Of a DNA stretch of 64,000 nucleotides, positions 46,501 to 58,100 are shown piece after piece. Under the pieces are notes generated by a model. That model had not been told where the DNA came from, searched no databases, and saw only the letters and a list, made by a program, of their open reading frames with translations. The translations under genes were made by a program, and so were the position numbers. Origin of the DNA: Marasmius tenuissimus (lineage: Eukaryota > Basidiomycota > Agaricomycetes > Agaricales > Marasmiaceae). The stretch lies in assembly GCA_029532415.1 (NCBI GenBank), contig JAQOTA010000033.1, positions 806,001 through 870,000 of the forward strand, written 5' to 3'. Each line of letters opens with the position of its first letter. Positions within the stretch are counted from its first letter, which is position 1.

Positions 46501-48332
46501 ACTTTGCAGCAGACTAGATGAGATTATACAATTCTGCTTTCCGTCGGTTGTAAGTCTGCGTTTACTCCTTGAACTTTTCTCAAGCTAAACCACCTACCGA
46601 TCAGGCTCTGAACTGTAGCTCTTTCGTCAGGCTCGCCGAGGAGCACTGCAAGTTCATGCCATCGTGAACACTCGGCGGCCCCGGTCGCATTTATCGTGAG
46701 TGTGAACGCCTTTTCGCTTCTCTAACTGATTATCCTTGCTACGCGTCTTCACACACGAGGCAGTAAGTCCTGTTCCTCCCGCAATGTTTCCGGCCTTCGA
46801 CTTCTGATTGGATGCGGTTCTATCATCTATGAGTGTTGCCGAATTCCAGACGCGAAGCTCACTTACTCTTCTCTCATTTGCTGATCCAGGGTCAACTTGA
46901 AGTTGCCGCGGTACTGACCCTGGAAGTTCCGTCGCGAAGTAGAAGGGGGCTCTTCGCTTCAAGTACTTCTGCCTTTTGACGAACGAGCTCGAACGAGAAA
47001 TACACTTCTTGTACACATCGCCACTACATATCATAGCACACGGATTTGAGTGAGGCGTTAGGCGGCGACAGTGGACAGACGCCATGCGATTACGGATAGG
47101 TGATGGCATCATGCATGTATTGCATCCCATCTCCGCTGGTCCGGTCACCTAATTACTTACTAGCCCACAAATAGAATGAAAGAGGCTATGATAAATATGC
47201 TCCCACAGAAGAGGTCGAAGGCGGAATTTGGGCGGATAGAGGTAAGGGTATAGTCCAAAATTGACCCTCGACGCGACGAGCTGTCGCTATACTTATCACA
47301 TTGGCAGGTACATTTATGAAGGCTCAAGCGAACCTGAAGGATTGCAAAGTTGACGCGATGACGGACCGAGTCGGAGCGACGGCGACGGACAGCAAGCCTG
47401 GAGGTCGTGTAGATTCTTCCTTGCTCGAAGGCCAAAGCGTATAGAAAAGAGCCTCTTAGAAGGTGAAGATCTTTGATGTACTTCTTTCCTCAGTAAGTAC
47501 CGTGTTTTAGTGAGAGATACCGGGAGAAATAATGTTGAATGGGGGGCCAGATCCCCGGACCTCAGGCGTGCATGCTTGCCAGCAATCATGACACATCATC
47601 CGTAATTTCACACCCTCACTGTCAACGCTCAGGAGTACCATCACATCAACCCCCTCATGCCCTGTCCGTTTTTCCAAGGTCGCCACCCAATATCTTCAGC
47701 GTGTCGCGTCGTTGGTAGCCGTTGGGATATGCAGAAGTGGACAAGGAGAGCGATTGAGGACTCGGAGGGGACGGATGCCGCCTAACGACGGCCCCATTCT
47801 CCATTCAATATTTCGATGTGATGATTGCCATCGCGAGGTCGGCTATTGACACCGTGCTGTTGCTGCGGGTGATATTTTGGCTCCTCAACATAGGTGATTC
47901 AGAAGCTGAAGCACAAAGGTCCTCTTCGTACAACGTTGAAATCGGTTTCTCCCTCAGAATGACAATTGTTTTCGATTATGGACGGTTGCCGCGTAGCGGT
48001 CAGTCCCTTTCATCGACTCCGAGTGACGAAAAAAAAACAAATCACCGAATATTTTTAGCAACGGAGCAACGGTCAACCCGTATTTGGTGCAACACCCCCT
48101 TTTTTTGATATTGGATCGGATTTTTATATTTGCTCCTTATGATTCCGTCAAAAGGCCACGCCAGCTGCGCACCGGTTTTTCCCACTCATCCTTCCCTCCC
48201 CTCCACAACCACCCCACCTTTTCTCAACCACCAAATTACTTTGAGCGTAGCTCGTGCCTCTCTCTTACACTTCTCGATACCTTATTAGAGAATTTCTCAT
48301 TCGACTCACTCGATCCTCCTCTAATTTTCACG
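43591..48332. other. 4.7 kb without a supportable gene
   Basis: The right part holds the upstream region of the glycoprotein gene. Frames here (for example 45248-45631 plus, 45517-46002 minus, 46654-47148 minus) overlap on opposite strands and show no domains or splice chains. No LTR, inverted repeat pair or tRNA was recognised. Confidence 0.45.
48176..48332 (+). promoter_or_regulatory. Pyrimidine-rich promoter-proximal tract
   Basis: A CT-rich run (CCTTCCCTCCCCTCC and similar) lies 90-160 bp before the start codon of the glycoprotein gene, as often seen ahead of strongly expressed fungal genes. No clear TATA box. Confidence 0.4.
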
Positions 48333-49734
48333 ATGCTCGCTACCGCTACTTTACTTCTTGCTGGAGCCGCCTCTTTGGCCACCGTTTCTGCTCAGGATGG
48401 CGTTTGGGCTACTGGTCCTATGGGCACAACCAACCCGGCGAAACCCATCATGGGCACCCCCATTAACCAAAAGTCTGAGGCTCGTCTCATCTCCATGAAC
48501 TCCATTGATGTGAGTACTTATGTCGCCTGGAGAAACACACAGAATACTGACGCTCTTCCAGGACTTCTGTATCTACGCTCCCCCCGAAGTCTCAGAGGTT
48601 GGAAGCGCTGAGGAACGTGTCGTCGCTTGGTGTACAAAGGCACGAAACAACGCCCGTGTCATTCCTGATGGTACTATCACTGGTCTTCAGTACATCAAAA
48701 CTGGTTCGTGCCTGGGTTTAGATCTACGCCCTGCAAGTTTTTCTAAATCAATTCTATGCAGATTTCTACCATCAAATCATGGGTTACGGTGACTTCACCA
48801 AGCTCAACATCCCGAACGGCGATTTCGGTGGTGAGCTCGACCCCCACGGTGCTCAGGGTCTCGGAAACCCTGTCGGTGGTAACATCACCGTGAACATTAA
48901 CGGAGAGGATAAGAATGTCGAGGAGTGGATGATGTTCATGGTAAGTACCATCTGATTCTCTTCGCCTACCGCTTGGGTTGACGTTCTTAGTCCTACAACC
49001 AATTCTGTGTACGTGCTTGCATCAACTCCAACGCTACATACCCTGCTGCTCGTATGTGTGAGCACAAGCTCGATGTCATGGGATGCCAATTCGTCATGCC
49101 CGGCAACTACCAATTCGAGGGCAAATTGTACGTTTCCTTCTTATGCAATAGTACTTCTCAGCTTACATATTCTCGTCAGCGAAACTTGTGATGCGGATGT
49201 TGCATACCCCCCTGGATGGTACCCCTCCGTAAACGGCGGTGTTACCTCCTTCTCCAAGTTCGAGCAATACTGGACCGGTGTTGTCGGTGACGGTACCTTC
49301 ACTGTCGGTGACACTGTCACTCCCAGCGCCCCCGCCTTCACTCCCTCGTCTTCCAACTGCAAGGCCACCAGCACCGTCGGAAATGGAATCCCTGTCTCCC
49401 TCCTCGCCAGCGGAGCCACCGGCCCTGTTCCCACCAACGCTGCTGCTACTCAAGCTGGTGCCGAAGTCTCCGGTGCCGTTAGCGGCTCTGCCGCCTCCGG
49501 TGGTAACAAGCCAACTGGTGCCAGTACGTATATATGCCGTTGAAACTCGTCCTGAACCATTTACTGACATGATGTTCTCTTTCAGGCAGTGCTGGTGGTG
49601 CCAGTGGTACCAGCGGCGCCAGTGGAAGCGGTGGTAACGGTGCCTTCTCCATTGCACATGGTGACTTCACTGCTACTGGCTTCACCCTGGTTGCCCTCGT
49701 TGCGTCCATTGCTGGTGTTGCGTTGATCAACTAA
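48333..49734 (+). CDS. Secreted GPI-type glycoprotein (macrophage-activating-glycoprotein-like)
   Basis: A cell-surface or secreted glycoprotein of a family found across basidiomycetes, molecular role unknown. Six exons (48333-48509, 48562-48703, 48762-48940, 48991-49127, 49180-49523, 49586-49734) encode 375 aa. It has a signal peptide (MLATATLLLAGAASLATVSA), then the family core: GPMGTTNPAKPIMGTPINQK, DDFCIYAPPE, WCTKARNNARVIPDG, GGELDPHGAQGLGNPVGGN, YNQFCVRACI and MPGNYQFEGKF. Conserved cysteines suggest disulfides. The Ser/Gly/Ala-rich stalk and hydrophobic C-terminus (GFTLVALVASIAGVALIN) fit a GPI attachment signal. All introns are GT-AG. Confidence 0.88.
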
Positions 49735-50788
49735 GCGATTTGATATCATTAGTTTGTTGGTACAGACTTTGACTGGGGCTATCTCGCGCATTCACACATA
49801 CACACACACACCCACATTACTACTTCCGCTGACTTTCGTCATACTTTCTCGTAGTTCCTTCGACTTTTAGCTATTACTACTGTTTTCTCCTCTCCTCTCT
49901 TCACTCTTTCAAGTCGTTGGACGGACAGGCGTAAATCCCTAAAGTTTCCTAGATAGAGTTTAACCGTTACGATTTACGATGACGATGAATTCATATCTCG
50001 GATGCCAAATGGGATTGTTTGCGTTTACGCAGTGAACTGTGCAATATGCCTGTGTTCGATCGATGACATGGGCAGCTGAGCACCCTGCACTGAGGTGTGA
50101 GGTCCATTACTCTCTCCGATTGACATCAAGATGCTTCTTAGTTTCTTCGTTGCAGGTGTGCATATCCCCTACTCAATAGATCATTCGGATCGTTGCAGGC
50201 GCCGCGACTCGTCATTAATGCCGACCGGCTTTCGCTTTGTCTTCTCCCACCACTTGCGCGTCCAGAAGGCAAATTGGAATCCTCAATTGACTTTCGACAA
50301 ATCGTTATCATTTATCAGAGGATTTACTATAACCGTTCTGCTTTATTTTTAGCCACTTGTAACATGCCAGGTCGACGCGAGCTCCCCGCCCAGCCTCCTT
50401 TGACTTCTCGTTTTTCTCTGCCGCTTGAACACTCTGGGGAACCTCGGGATTGGAAACTGAGCTCAAGGACCTCCAGGGCCAGTTACTATTCGATAGCTTA
50501 ATCCCCTCAAATGTGCCGATGTTCCATGTCTTTGGAATAGGACTGAGGAAAGTGCGTTTTCTCAGTCTGCCGGTATCTATATGTCGACAACCTGTTAGTA
50601 TTGGGCAACGCTTATTCTATGAATTGGCGGTAGAATTCTGAGTCAAAAAAATTGGTAGGTCTGATCTTGTCGACGCGCTCCAGGCTGCGGTAATTCATCG
50701 AAGCTCTCTGTTCCGGAGGATCAAGGATATTTATATAATGGCCACTCTCCACTCAACTTACTAGGTCACTCTATCATAACGATACAAC
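49735..50788. other. Intergenic, no supported gene
   Basis: The first 200 bp are pyrimidine-rich with a CACACA run (49794-49812) and probably form the 3' UTR of the glycoprotein gene. The rest shows only short frames. Confidence 0.45.
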
Positions 50789-53700
50789 ATGGCCATTGCT
50801 CAACCTTCTATCCTCATTGTACGTATCCTATTGGACTTTGAACTGGAACCCTTTCTCACTGTCCTTCACCGTGTAGGCCGGTGCAGGCCCCGTAGGCCTA
50901 GTACTAGCGCTCTCACTCCTCCGAAACAGAGTCCCCGTCCGGATTATCAACAAACAACTCACCCATTCAATTGGTCACCGTGGATCTGGGCTTCACGTCC
51001 GTTTGCCAACTGTCGTTTATCTAACTCACCTGTACTCACTCTCTCTCTTACTTCGTAGCCACGAACCTTGGAGCACTACAAAATCCTTGGAATTCTTCCG
51101 CAAGTCTTCGAACGCTCCGGACCATGGCCCAAAATGAGATTGTACAGCTCCCCAGAAAGTCCGGATGGCAAGCCGCTTCAAGAATTTAGCATGATCGAGG
51201 AGCTCGAGCCCACTGCTCAATATCCTATTGTACGTTCTCCCTTCTATCTCCATGAACCAAGAACCCTTATACTATACAGATCAACTCGATCATGTTCAGT
51301 CAAGACCGACACGAAGCTTTACTCCGACAAGTCCTCCTGGAGGAATACGACACCGCCGTCGAGATGGGCACTGAGCTTCAGTCATTCGTTCAAACCCCCG
51401 ATGATGTCCAAGCGCGTCTCGTCAAACACACGGCTGATGGCAAGCAAACGGAGGAGACAGCCCGTTTTGAGTATGTCATCGGGACGGACGGCGCCAGGAG
51501 TGTCGTACGCAAATAGCTTGGGTTGTCGTTCTTGGGTGAATCGAGGACGGAGCATATCGCGGTAACAGGGGATTTTGAACTCAAGAAGGGTATTTCTGAT
51601 AACAAGGTGTGTAAGGTTTGTGTGTTTCATGAGCGCGCACTTAAGGCTAATTTCCCCCTTTCTCGTGTGTCAGTTCTGGTATGGCTGGGGAGGCGGGGAA
51701 ACGCCTTTGTAAGTCGATGGTCTCCTCGTTGCTGCGCTTAATCTCCTTACTCCTGAGTCTAGCGTATGCTTGCGTCCTTGGGAGACCAACGACAACATCT
51801 ACAATGTAGCAGCTGCAGGTGAAGGCATGGACGCACAGAGGCTTGCAAATAATCACGACGAGCTGTTCGAGATGATACGTACACATATCGGCCCCAACCG
51901 CGATCTCGAATTTGGAAAGGTTTTGTGCCTCGGTCTCTGGTCTCCCAATATTCGAATGGTCGACAAATTTGGCGTCGGAAGGGTTTTCATCGGTGGAGGT
52001 GAGATTGTTTTCGATTCATCTGCCTCTCAACATCCTTTACTGACACCACACGACCCTTTCATAGACGCAGCCCACGTTCATAGCCCTACCGGTGGCCAAG
52101 GTCTCAACACAGGCGTTCAAGATGCCTTCAACCTTGGCTGGAAACTCTCCCTCGTCCATAAGAAACTCGCTCCAGCCTCCCTCCTCGAGTCGTACAACGA
52201 CGAGCGACTTCCCGTAGTCGCGGTGATGCTCAAGAAGACCACGTTGCTGATGGACAAGACTTTTGCCGAGAACAGCGATATTACATCGCACTGGAAGAGA
52301 GAGTTCGAGATGAGGCAATTGGGGGTGAACTACAGGGGCAGTAAGCTGGTTGTTGATGAGAAATACGGTCGGGAAGAGGGGGAGGGGGACGAGAAGGTGG
52401 ATCCGTATCGAGGCGGACTAGACGGGAAGGCAAAGGGAGGGGATAGGGCGCCAGCCGCTGAGAGCCTGGTGGTTCTGAAAGGCTTCGAAGGAACGGATGC
52501 TTCGGAGACGTGCCTTTACGACTTGCTTAGCTCGGCCAAGCACACCGCCGTCGTGTTCGCAAAGGAAAACGAAGAAGAAAAAGAGATGGAAATGCTTCTT
52601 AGCACGGTGAAGAAGTTGTTCCCGCAGGACACGGTACAGACAGTCGTCCTGCGTTCGCAGCCCAAGAGATAAGTTTCAAATTATTGAATAATAGCACTAC
52701 GGAGTGATCACTCCGATTTAAATGCCTCCCTTCGCTTAAACCCTCCACATGCTCAGAATACAATCTTGACCGACACCTCAAAGGGTGCTCAGCGCTCAGT
52801 CGTTGCAGGCCGTCGTTACATTCCAGACAGCAACTCTCCGGTTGGTACACCACCCTTACTGCGGCGACCCGCGGGTTCACTGTTTGAACTCAGACCGCAT
52901 GTTGAGCTCGAGCTGGCTTGTCCGCTACACTCATCATAGCAAAATGGCTGTAATACATATATTACTTCGAAAGCGTGCGACAGCCCGAGTGCGCGCGTAA
53001 TGCAAATACTACTTTCCAACGGACAGCGTATTAATGAGAGTAGAATCTGACCTTTGAATGACATGAGCTTCCGTAAAGTTCTGCTCCTGCAGCATAAAAT
53101 CGAGTTAGTGAGGATGATTTCCGAGTCAAGATAGGCACCGAAAACTCACCGTTAGGACTCACGAACACGGGCCTTCCACTTTCCTCTCAATTTGGATCAG
53201 GCTTTATACTGAAGATTGATGACACTCGAAAACAACCGACTCGACCAGTGTGTCGAAAACTGTACTCGAGCTTCGACTCGTCCCTTCTTGAGCTAACTGT
53301 TAGAATGAGATTGACAATGAGTGGGCTTGTAGACCCGAAAATCATGAGAGCTGCGAGCTCGAATAGAAGACGTTGAGGAAATGAATAAAGGGAGAAAAGG
53401 GGTCATCATTGGGCAAAAACAAGCCAGGACTTTATTGCCTGATTCAGACCGGCAAAGTCCGAACAAGACGTGGCACGCGCCGCATCGTGAGCGGAAGCCC
53501 CTTTCTCATGTGACACATGGATTTCTCTTTCACCCAAACTACCATCGTCTCTAGACTCTAGTCTCGAGCTCATGGCCGGATCCTCTTTGGCCTCTCCATG
53601 CTCGACATATTCTAGAATTCAACCTGAATAGGTCCTTTGAAGGTCTCCGCGATTAACCATTCACAAGTTCAAGAGGATGAGATCCGATGAGAGTGGGCAG

Positions 53701-54843
53701 CCTGACCGGTGAATGGTGAATGGTTCGTCAATGTTAATGAGTCCTCACTTTTCTGAGTCAATATTGAATCCGAGTACACTACATGTGTATTTCGACTGTG
53801 TTCTCAGGTCCTTCTTTCAGCGTACACACTTCTTTTAGCGACTGAGCTTGGAACCCTTCCCGCTTCATGGCCTTCATCCCCCCTAAATTCTTCCTTGCAT
53901 ATGGGTCCTCGCCTTAAGGCCAATCATGACATCCATCATTCCGTGCGTGCATTTCATTATTGCCTCAACGCTTCAACCAATAGTCTAATTCTCCTTCACA
54001 GAGGTCCCCTATGTGTGTGCCGTTTACGGTGTATGGCACGCCTTACAAGATTGGTTGGGAAGGGGGAGAGGAATAGGAAATAGGACGGCTGGGTAGGTTC
54101 ACTCTTGTACAGGTTGTTCAAGAGCTCATTCATCGGTGCCCATTAAAGTCGTCCCTTCGTTCGTTTGGTGAGTCGAATGCCCATTTAAAATCTCTCGATT
54201 TAAATGCTCCATTTAAATGGTCTATTGAATGCACGACCTCTAGGCTCTCACAGCTCTTCTCTTCTGTATTTGAGCCTCTCAAACCCTCTTGTCAAGACGT
54301 TGTTCATATTGCGTCGGAACATGTAACCATTCAAATGGGGTATCTTGAATCCTCGTCGTTCTATGTTATGCATTTTTGAACCTTGCAGGTTGGGCATTTA
54401 AATGCGGTGTTATGGTACGAATGCTTTATTATTTGTATTATACTTATCCCTGGGTTGTTTGGGACTCGTGCCATCGAGCGGCCGTTCAGGTCATGCATTC
54501 GAACGGTCCACGCTGAGTATGCCAGCAAGCAGCATATTTGCAGGCAAGAGCGACCCCCGAGGACAGGGGTCAGCGCATTTGAATCAGAATGATCATTTGG
54601 GAGTGTCTTTATTTAATTGTTTTATATTATTTCCCTGCGCAGCCAGGTCTTGCCGTTGGGGATTCCGCTGACTACGTCGTTGTGGATAAGGAGGGCGAGG
54701 CATTCATGAACTATAATGTGGGGAAGGAAGACCAATGCCGATTGTTCTTAATCAGGCCGGACGGGTACATTGGGGCAATCATTGGAGGACAGAAAGGCTT
54801 GGAGGCATATGTAGGGATAATATTCGGAGGGCAGGCTGCATGA
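50789..54843 (+). pseudogene. FAD-dependent aromatic-ring monooxygenase, broken twice
   Basis: A group A flavin monooxygenase of the phenol hydroxylase type, which would hydroxylate aromatic compounds using NADPH and O2. Exons are 50789-50818, 50877-50996, 51059-51229, 51280-51606, 51674-51708, 51763-51998, 52065-52662 and 54645-54843. Motifs: dinucleotide-binding AGAGPVGLVLALSLLRN, the NAD(P)H/FAD-loop YVIGTDGARS, and FAD-binding GRVFIGGDAAHVHSPTGGQG with GWKL. The C-terminus looks thioredoxin-like (VVVDKEGEAF, RPDGYIGAIIGG). Damage: TAG at 51514-51516 directly after RSVVRK, where CAG (Gln) is likely, and a 1,975-bp insertion at 52663-54637. Removing the insertion and one CGCAGCC copy joins RSQP to GLAVGDSADY in frame. 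Confidence 0.85.
52656..54644. mobile_element. Non-autonomous hAT-like insertion in the monooxygenase
   Basis: 1,975 bp (52663-54637) between direct copies of CGCAGCC (52656-52662 and 54638-54644). The right end read inwards starts CAGGGAAATAA and the left end CAAGAGATAAG, an imperfect pair resembling the CA(G/A)GG ends of hAT elements, which make 8-bp duplications. ATTTAAAT motifs cluster near both ends (52716, 54198, 54211, 54396), and a 16-bp palindrome lies at 52700-52715. No transposase frame was found inside. Confidence 0.7.
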
Positions 54844-55101
54844 GATGTAAGGCATTTTTGGTGTCGTCGTACCTCTCGATAACTGTATGAATACAGCCTT
54901 TCGAACACGCCAGCTTCGTCGTCACGAATTCTTCATTAAGTAGCTAGTAGTAGTACTAGAGATACATATACAGTAAGTAAGTAGTATCCAATTGCAGAGC
55001 ATGTAAGACAGAAGGGGGGAAAGGGAGTACAATTCTAAGTAAGTAAGTATGATCGAGCAAAGGTCCGATACACGCCCACTGCGACATATCAGACATATCA
55101 A
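54844..55101. other. Short spacer between monooxygenase 3' end and MON2 3' end
   Basis: Convergent gene ends. Contains repeated TAAGTAAGTAGT-like sequence at 54974-55046. Nothing else seen. Confidence 0.5.
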
Positions 55102-58100
55102 TCATGAAACACCCATCTCCCTCCCAACAGCCCTCAAACACTCTCCGGATAGACTTCTGGCATCTACCTCCTTGACGTCTCCCGCCCCCTGATCGACGAA
55201 ACTCGATGGCATCTTCCTGGGGATTGCGGCGATTTCACATATGACAGGGTAGAAGTAGAATAAATGTGCCAGTGAGGAGCGTTTCACGGAGTCGGAGATC
55301 AGTTCTTTTGGGGTCGAATGATTGGGATCGATCGCTTAGAGGGATTCAATGAGTCAGCTATATCAAGGCTCAATAGCAGTAAGGGATAAGTAGACCGTAC
55401 GTGGTTGTTCGACACAACAGCGTGTTGGGTTTTCCGAAATTGCAGTCCAGTGAGAACCCGGCCATAGGTGCAACTCAAGTAGTTTCCGAAGCACGTAAAT
55501 GAGTTCGTCCTCCCGCGCCCTAAGAGTGAGGCCATGTCAACAAAAGTCAGGAATCCCGAAAACAAATGACAACTCGCCTGGGAAAAGGTAGATTTCCCCT
55601 GAGCGCCTCGTCTGCGACATATCCCACTAAAGCGGTTTTACAGCGTGTGAATAAGGATAGGAGACTGAGAGCTGCCAGTCGCTTCCTGAGAGGTTCTTGG
55701 TCTGTTAATGGCATCAGCACACGCTCGAAGCATGGCGCAACGGAAGATCCACCTTTCGTAACATCGGAGCACACCAAAAACAGCAAATCAAAGCACCAGT
55801 AACTGAACCTCTCTCTTGGAACAAGGGACGCAGCATCGTTATGATGCGTGCTGCCATGACCGAGATGCTTGTTCACATCTACCCACTCGCTAGATGAAGA
55901 CGTTCTCGTTGATTTGGACTTCGGGCTTGATGAGTTGTGTTCCGGGAACTCAGGCGTTCGTGACCGACTCGGCGATCCGACCCCGTAATCTCCCTCGTAG
56001 AGTCTGCTGCCCTGACTCAGCATGTTCGGTAGCATTCGCAGAACATCGTCTGGGACCCGGGAATCTCCTAGGTATGGTAGAACGTCGATTTCGAGGGATG
56101 AAAGTAGGGCCAAATCGAAATTCTCCTCTGACTCCTGGGCCTCGAGGGGGAAGGAGAGTGCCGGGGCGCTGAAGACAATGGAACATTATGAGCTATAGAA
56201 AGAGGAGAGGGAGAGACATCAGATACCAATCAGCAAGAATTCCACCCTTGAAGACATCGAGGATTTGTCTCCAAATGCCTGCAACACATTCATCTGGTAC
56301 CGCTGGGAAAGGAGGGTAATCCAGAGTCAGGACACGTGCAATTCCCTTCAAGAAGACTCACCCTCACCCTTCCCAGTGATACGGCTTGCAACCTCTTTAA
56401 CTATTCTCAAGAAGCACGTGGTGGCAGTCTTCCACAAGGGCTCGTCCTTCCCATGTTTCGAAGGAGCTGGGCAGTCGTATTTGAGTTTCACGGGGATAGA
56501 ATACGCCTATATCAATGGATGAGCGTCTCCCAATACTGACAAACAAAAAACTGGCACCCACAGTCAGAACGCTCTCAATCGTTCCATCAATATAGATATC
56601 GACGCTATCCTTGAACCTCACGACTAAATCGACAAGTAGTGGCATCGTCCTCTTCGCTAACGCGATGTACGTCACCCTTTTCTTGGGCGTTTGGCTTCCA
56701 GGCAACTGAGGTACATCGAAAGCGGCTAGGAAAGGCAGCGTGGTGAACTCGGACAGATCCTTCAGCACCATGGACGGTGAACCAGGCGTTGAGAGATCAA
56801 TGCCATTGACAGCGTCCATCACGACGGTTTGCAAGGGCGGAAGGGCGTCGATGTCAGGCCTGTAATCCAAAGAGTTGGAGTACATGAGGACGCCCTTGAG
56901 GATAACCATCAGCCTCTCGAGCCGCTCCAACGGCCATTCCTGTCCTTCTAATGCCCGGCTGAGGGCTCGCGTGCATTGTACAACGTCGACCAAAGCAACT
57001 AAGCTTTCCTGTGTAAACGGCTTCGGCAGGCCAACCGTTACAATCATCCCCGCATCGGGCGTCGTAGGGGATTGTGAGCCGGGACCAGACTTCTTGATGA
57101 CTGTGCCACCGACGACATCTAGCATGTCCCAAACTCGTTGCCAGATGTAGCTTGTCCTATCCTTCTGATCCGTGACGACTTTCTCCGATGAAGCAGCCTT
57201 GACCACTTTCTCTAAGCACCTCAAGGCAGGTGTGCTGATAGTTCGATTGTCGAGGAGAACCGAATCCTGGATATGGGTCGTGAATACATCCCACGCTTTG
57301 GTGAAAGACTCCAGGTGGATGATTTTGGATCCCAAGAAGTCGTGGAATATAGAACCGATCGATTGGAACGCAAGAGTCTTCGATTCGTCCCAAGCTTGTT
57401 CTTCTGGAACCGTTTCAAGACCCTGAGCCCCACTCTGCGTATCGTCCGACATATTCCCCGAAGTTATACCAACCCGCTTGCGAATCTCTTCCGTCAGAGC
57501 GTCCAACAACGGGAAAGTAACCTTCCAGACACATTGATCCCAAGTCTCCTCACTGAGGGTCTCTCCGTAGAGCTGCATCGTACGGAACATCGTCTGAATG
57601 GCCCCATCTCTGACCTCTTTCCGACTATCCGTGCATAACCCCAGCAACTCCAGCAGCAAGACCATCCAAATCTCAGAATACTCCTCTCGCTTTTCTTCGT
57701 CCTTTCTCTTCGCCTGAATCGCGTCTGAGACACTCCAAAGCAAAGAAGCGGCAGCCGTCAACGCAATGTTCGTGTTCGATGTTTGACGACCAAAATGCCC
57801 AAGAGTTGTGATACAAATTCGTAGGTGAGCGGGGGAGAGTAGTGAGATTGAATCGCAGACGAGTGTGAGGGACTGGAAAGCGATCTTGATCAAAGCGGTG
57901 GAGCTCTTCTCTGAAGGAGCTCCCAAGCCTGAAAGCAAGGGCCTCGAACGTTTGATCGGTGATGCAGCAGGGCTCGCCACAGATATTGAATCAATGGAAC
58001 CTGAGCGCGAGATGGATGGCGGGGGAGGTTTGCAAACGCTCTCCAGCATGTGAAAGATTGTTTCCCAGCCGATCACTAGCGTATGCCCTGAAGACTGGAG

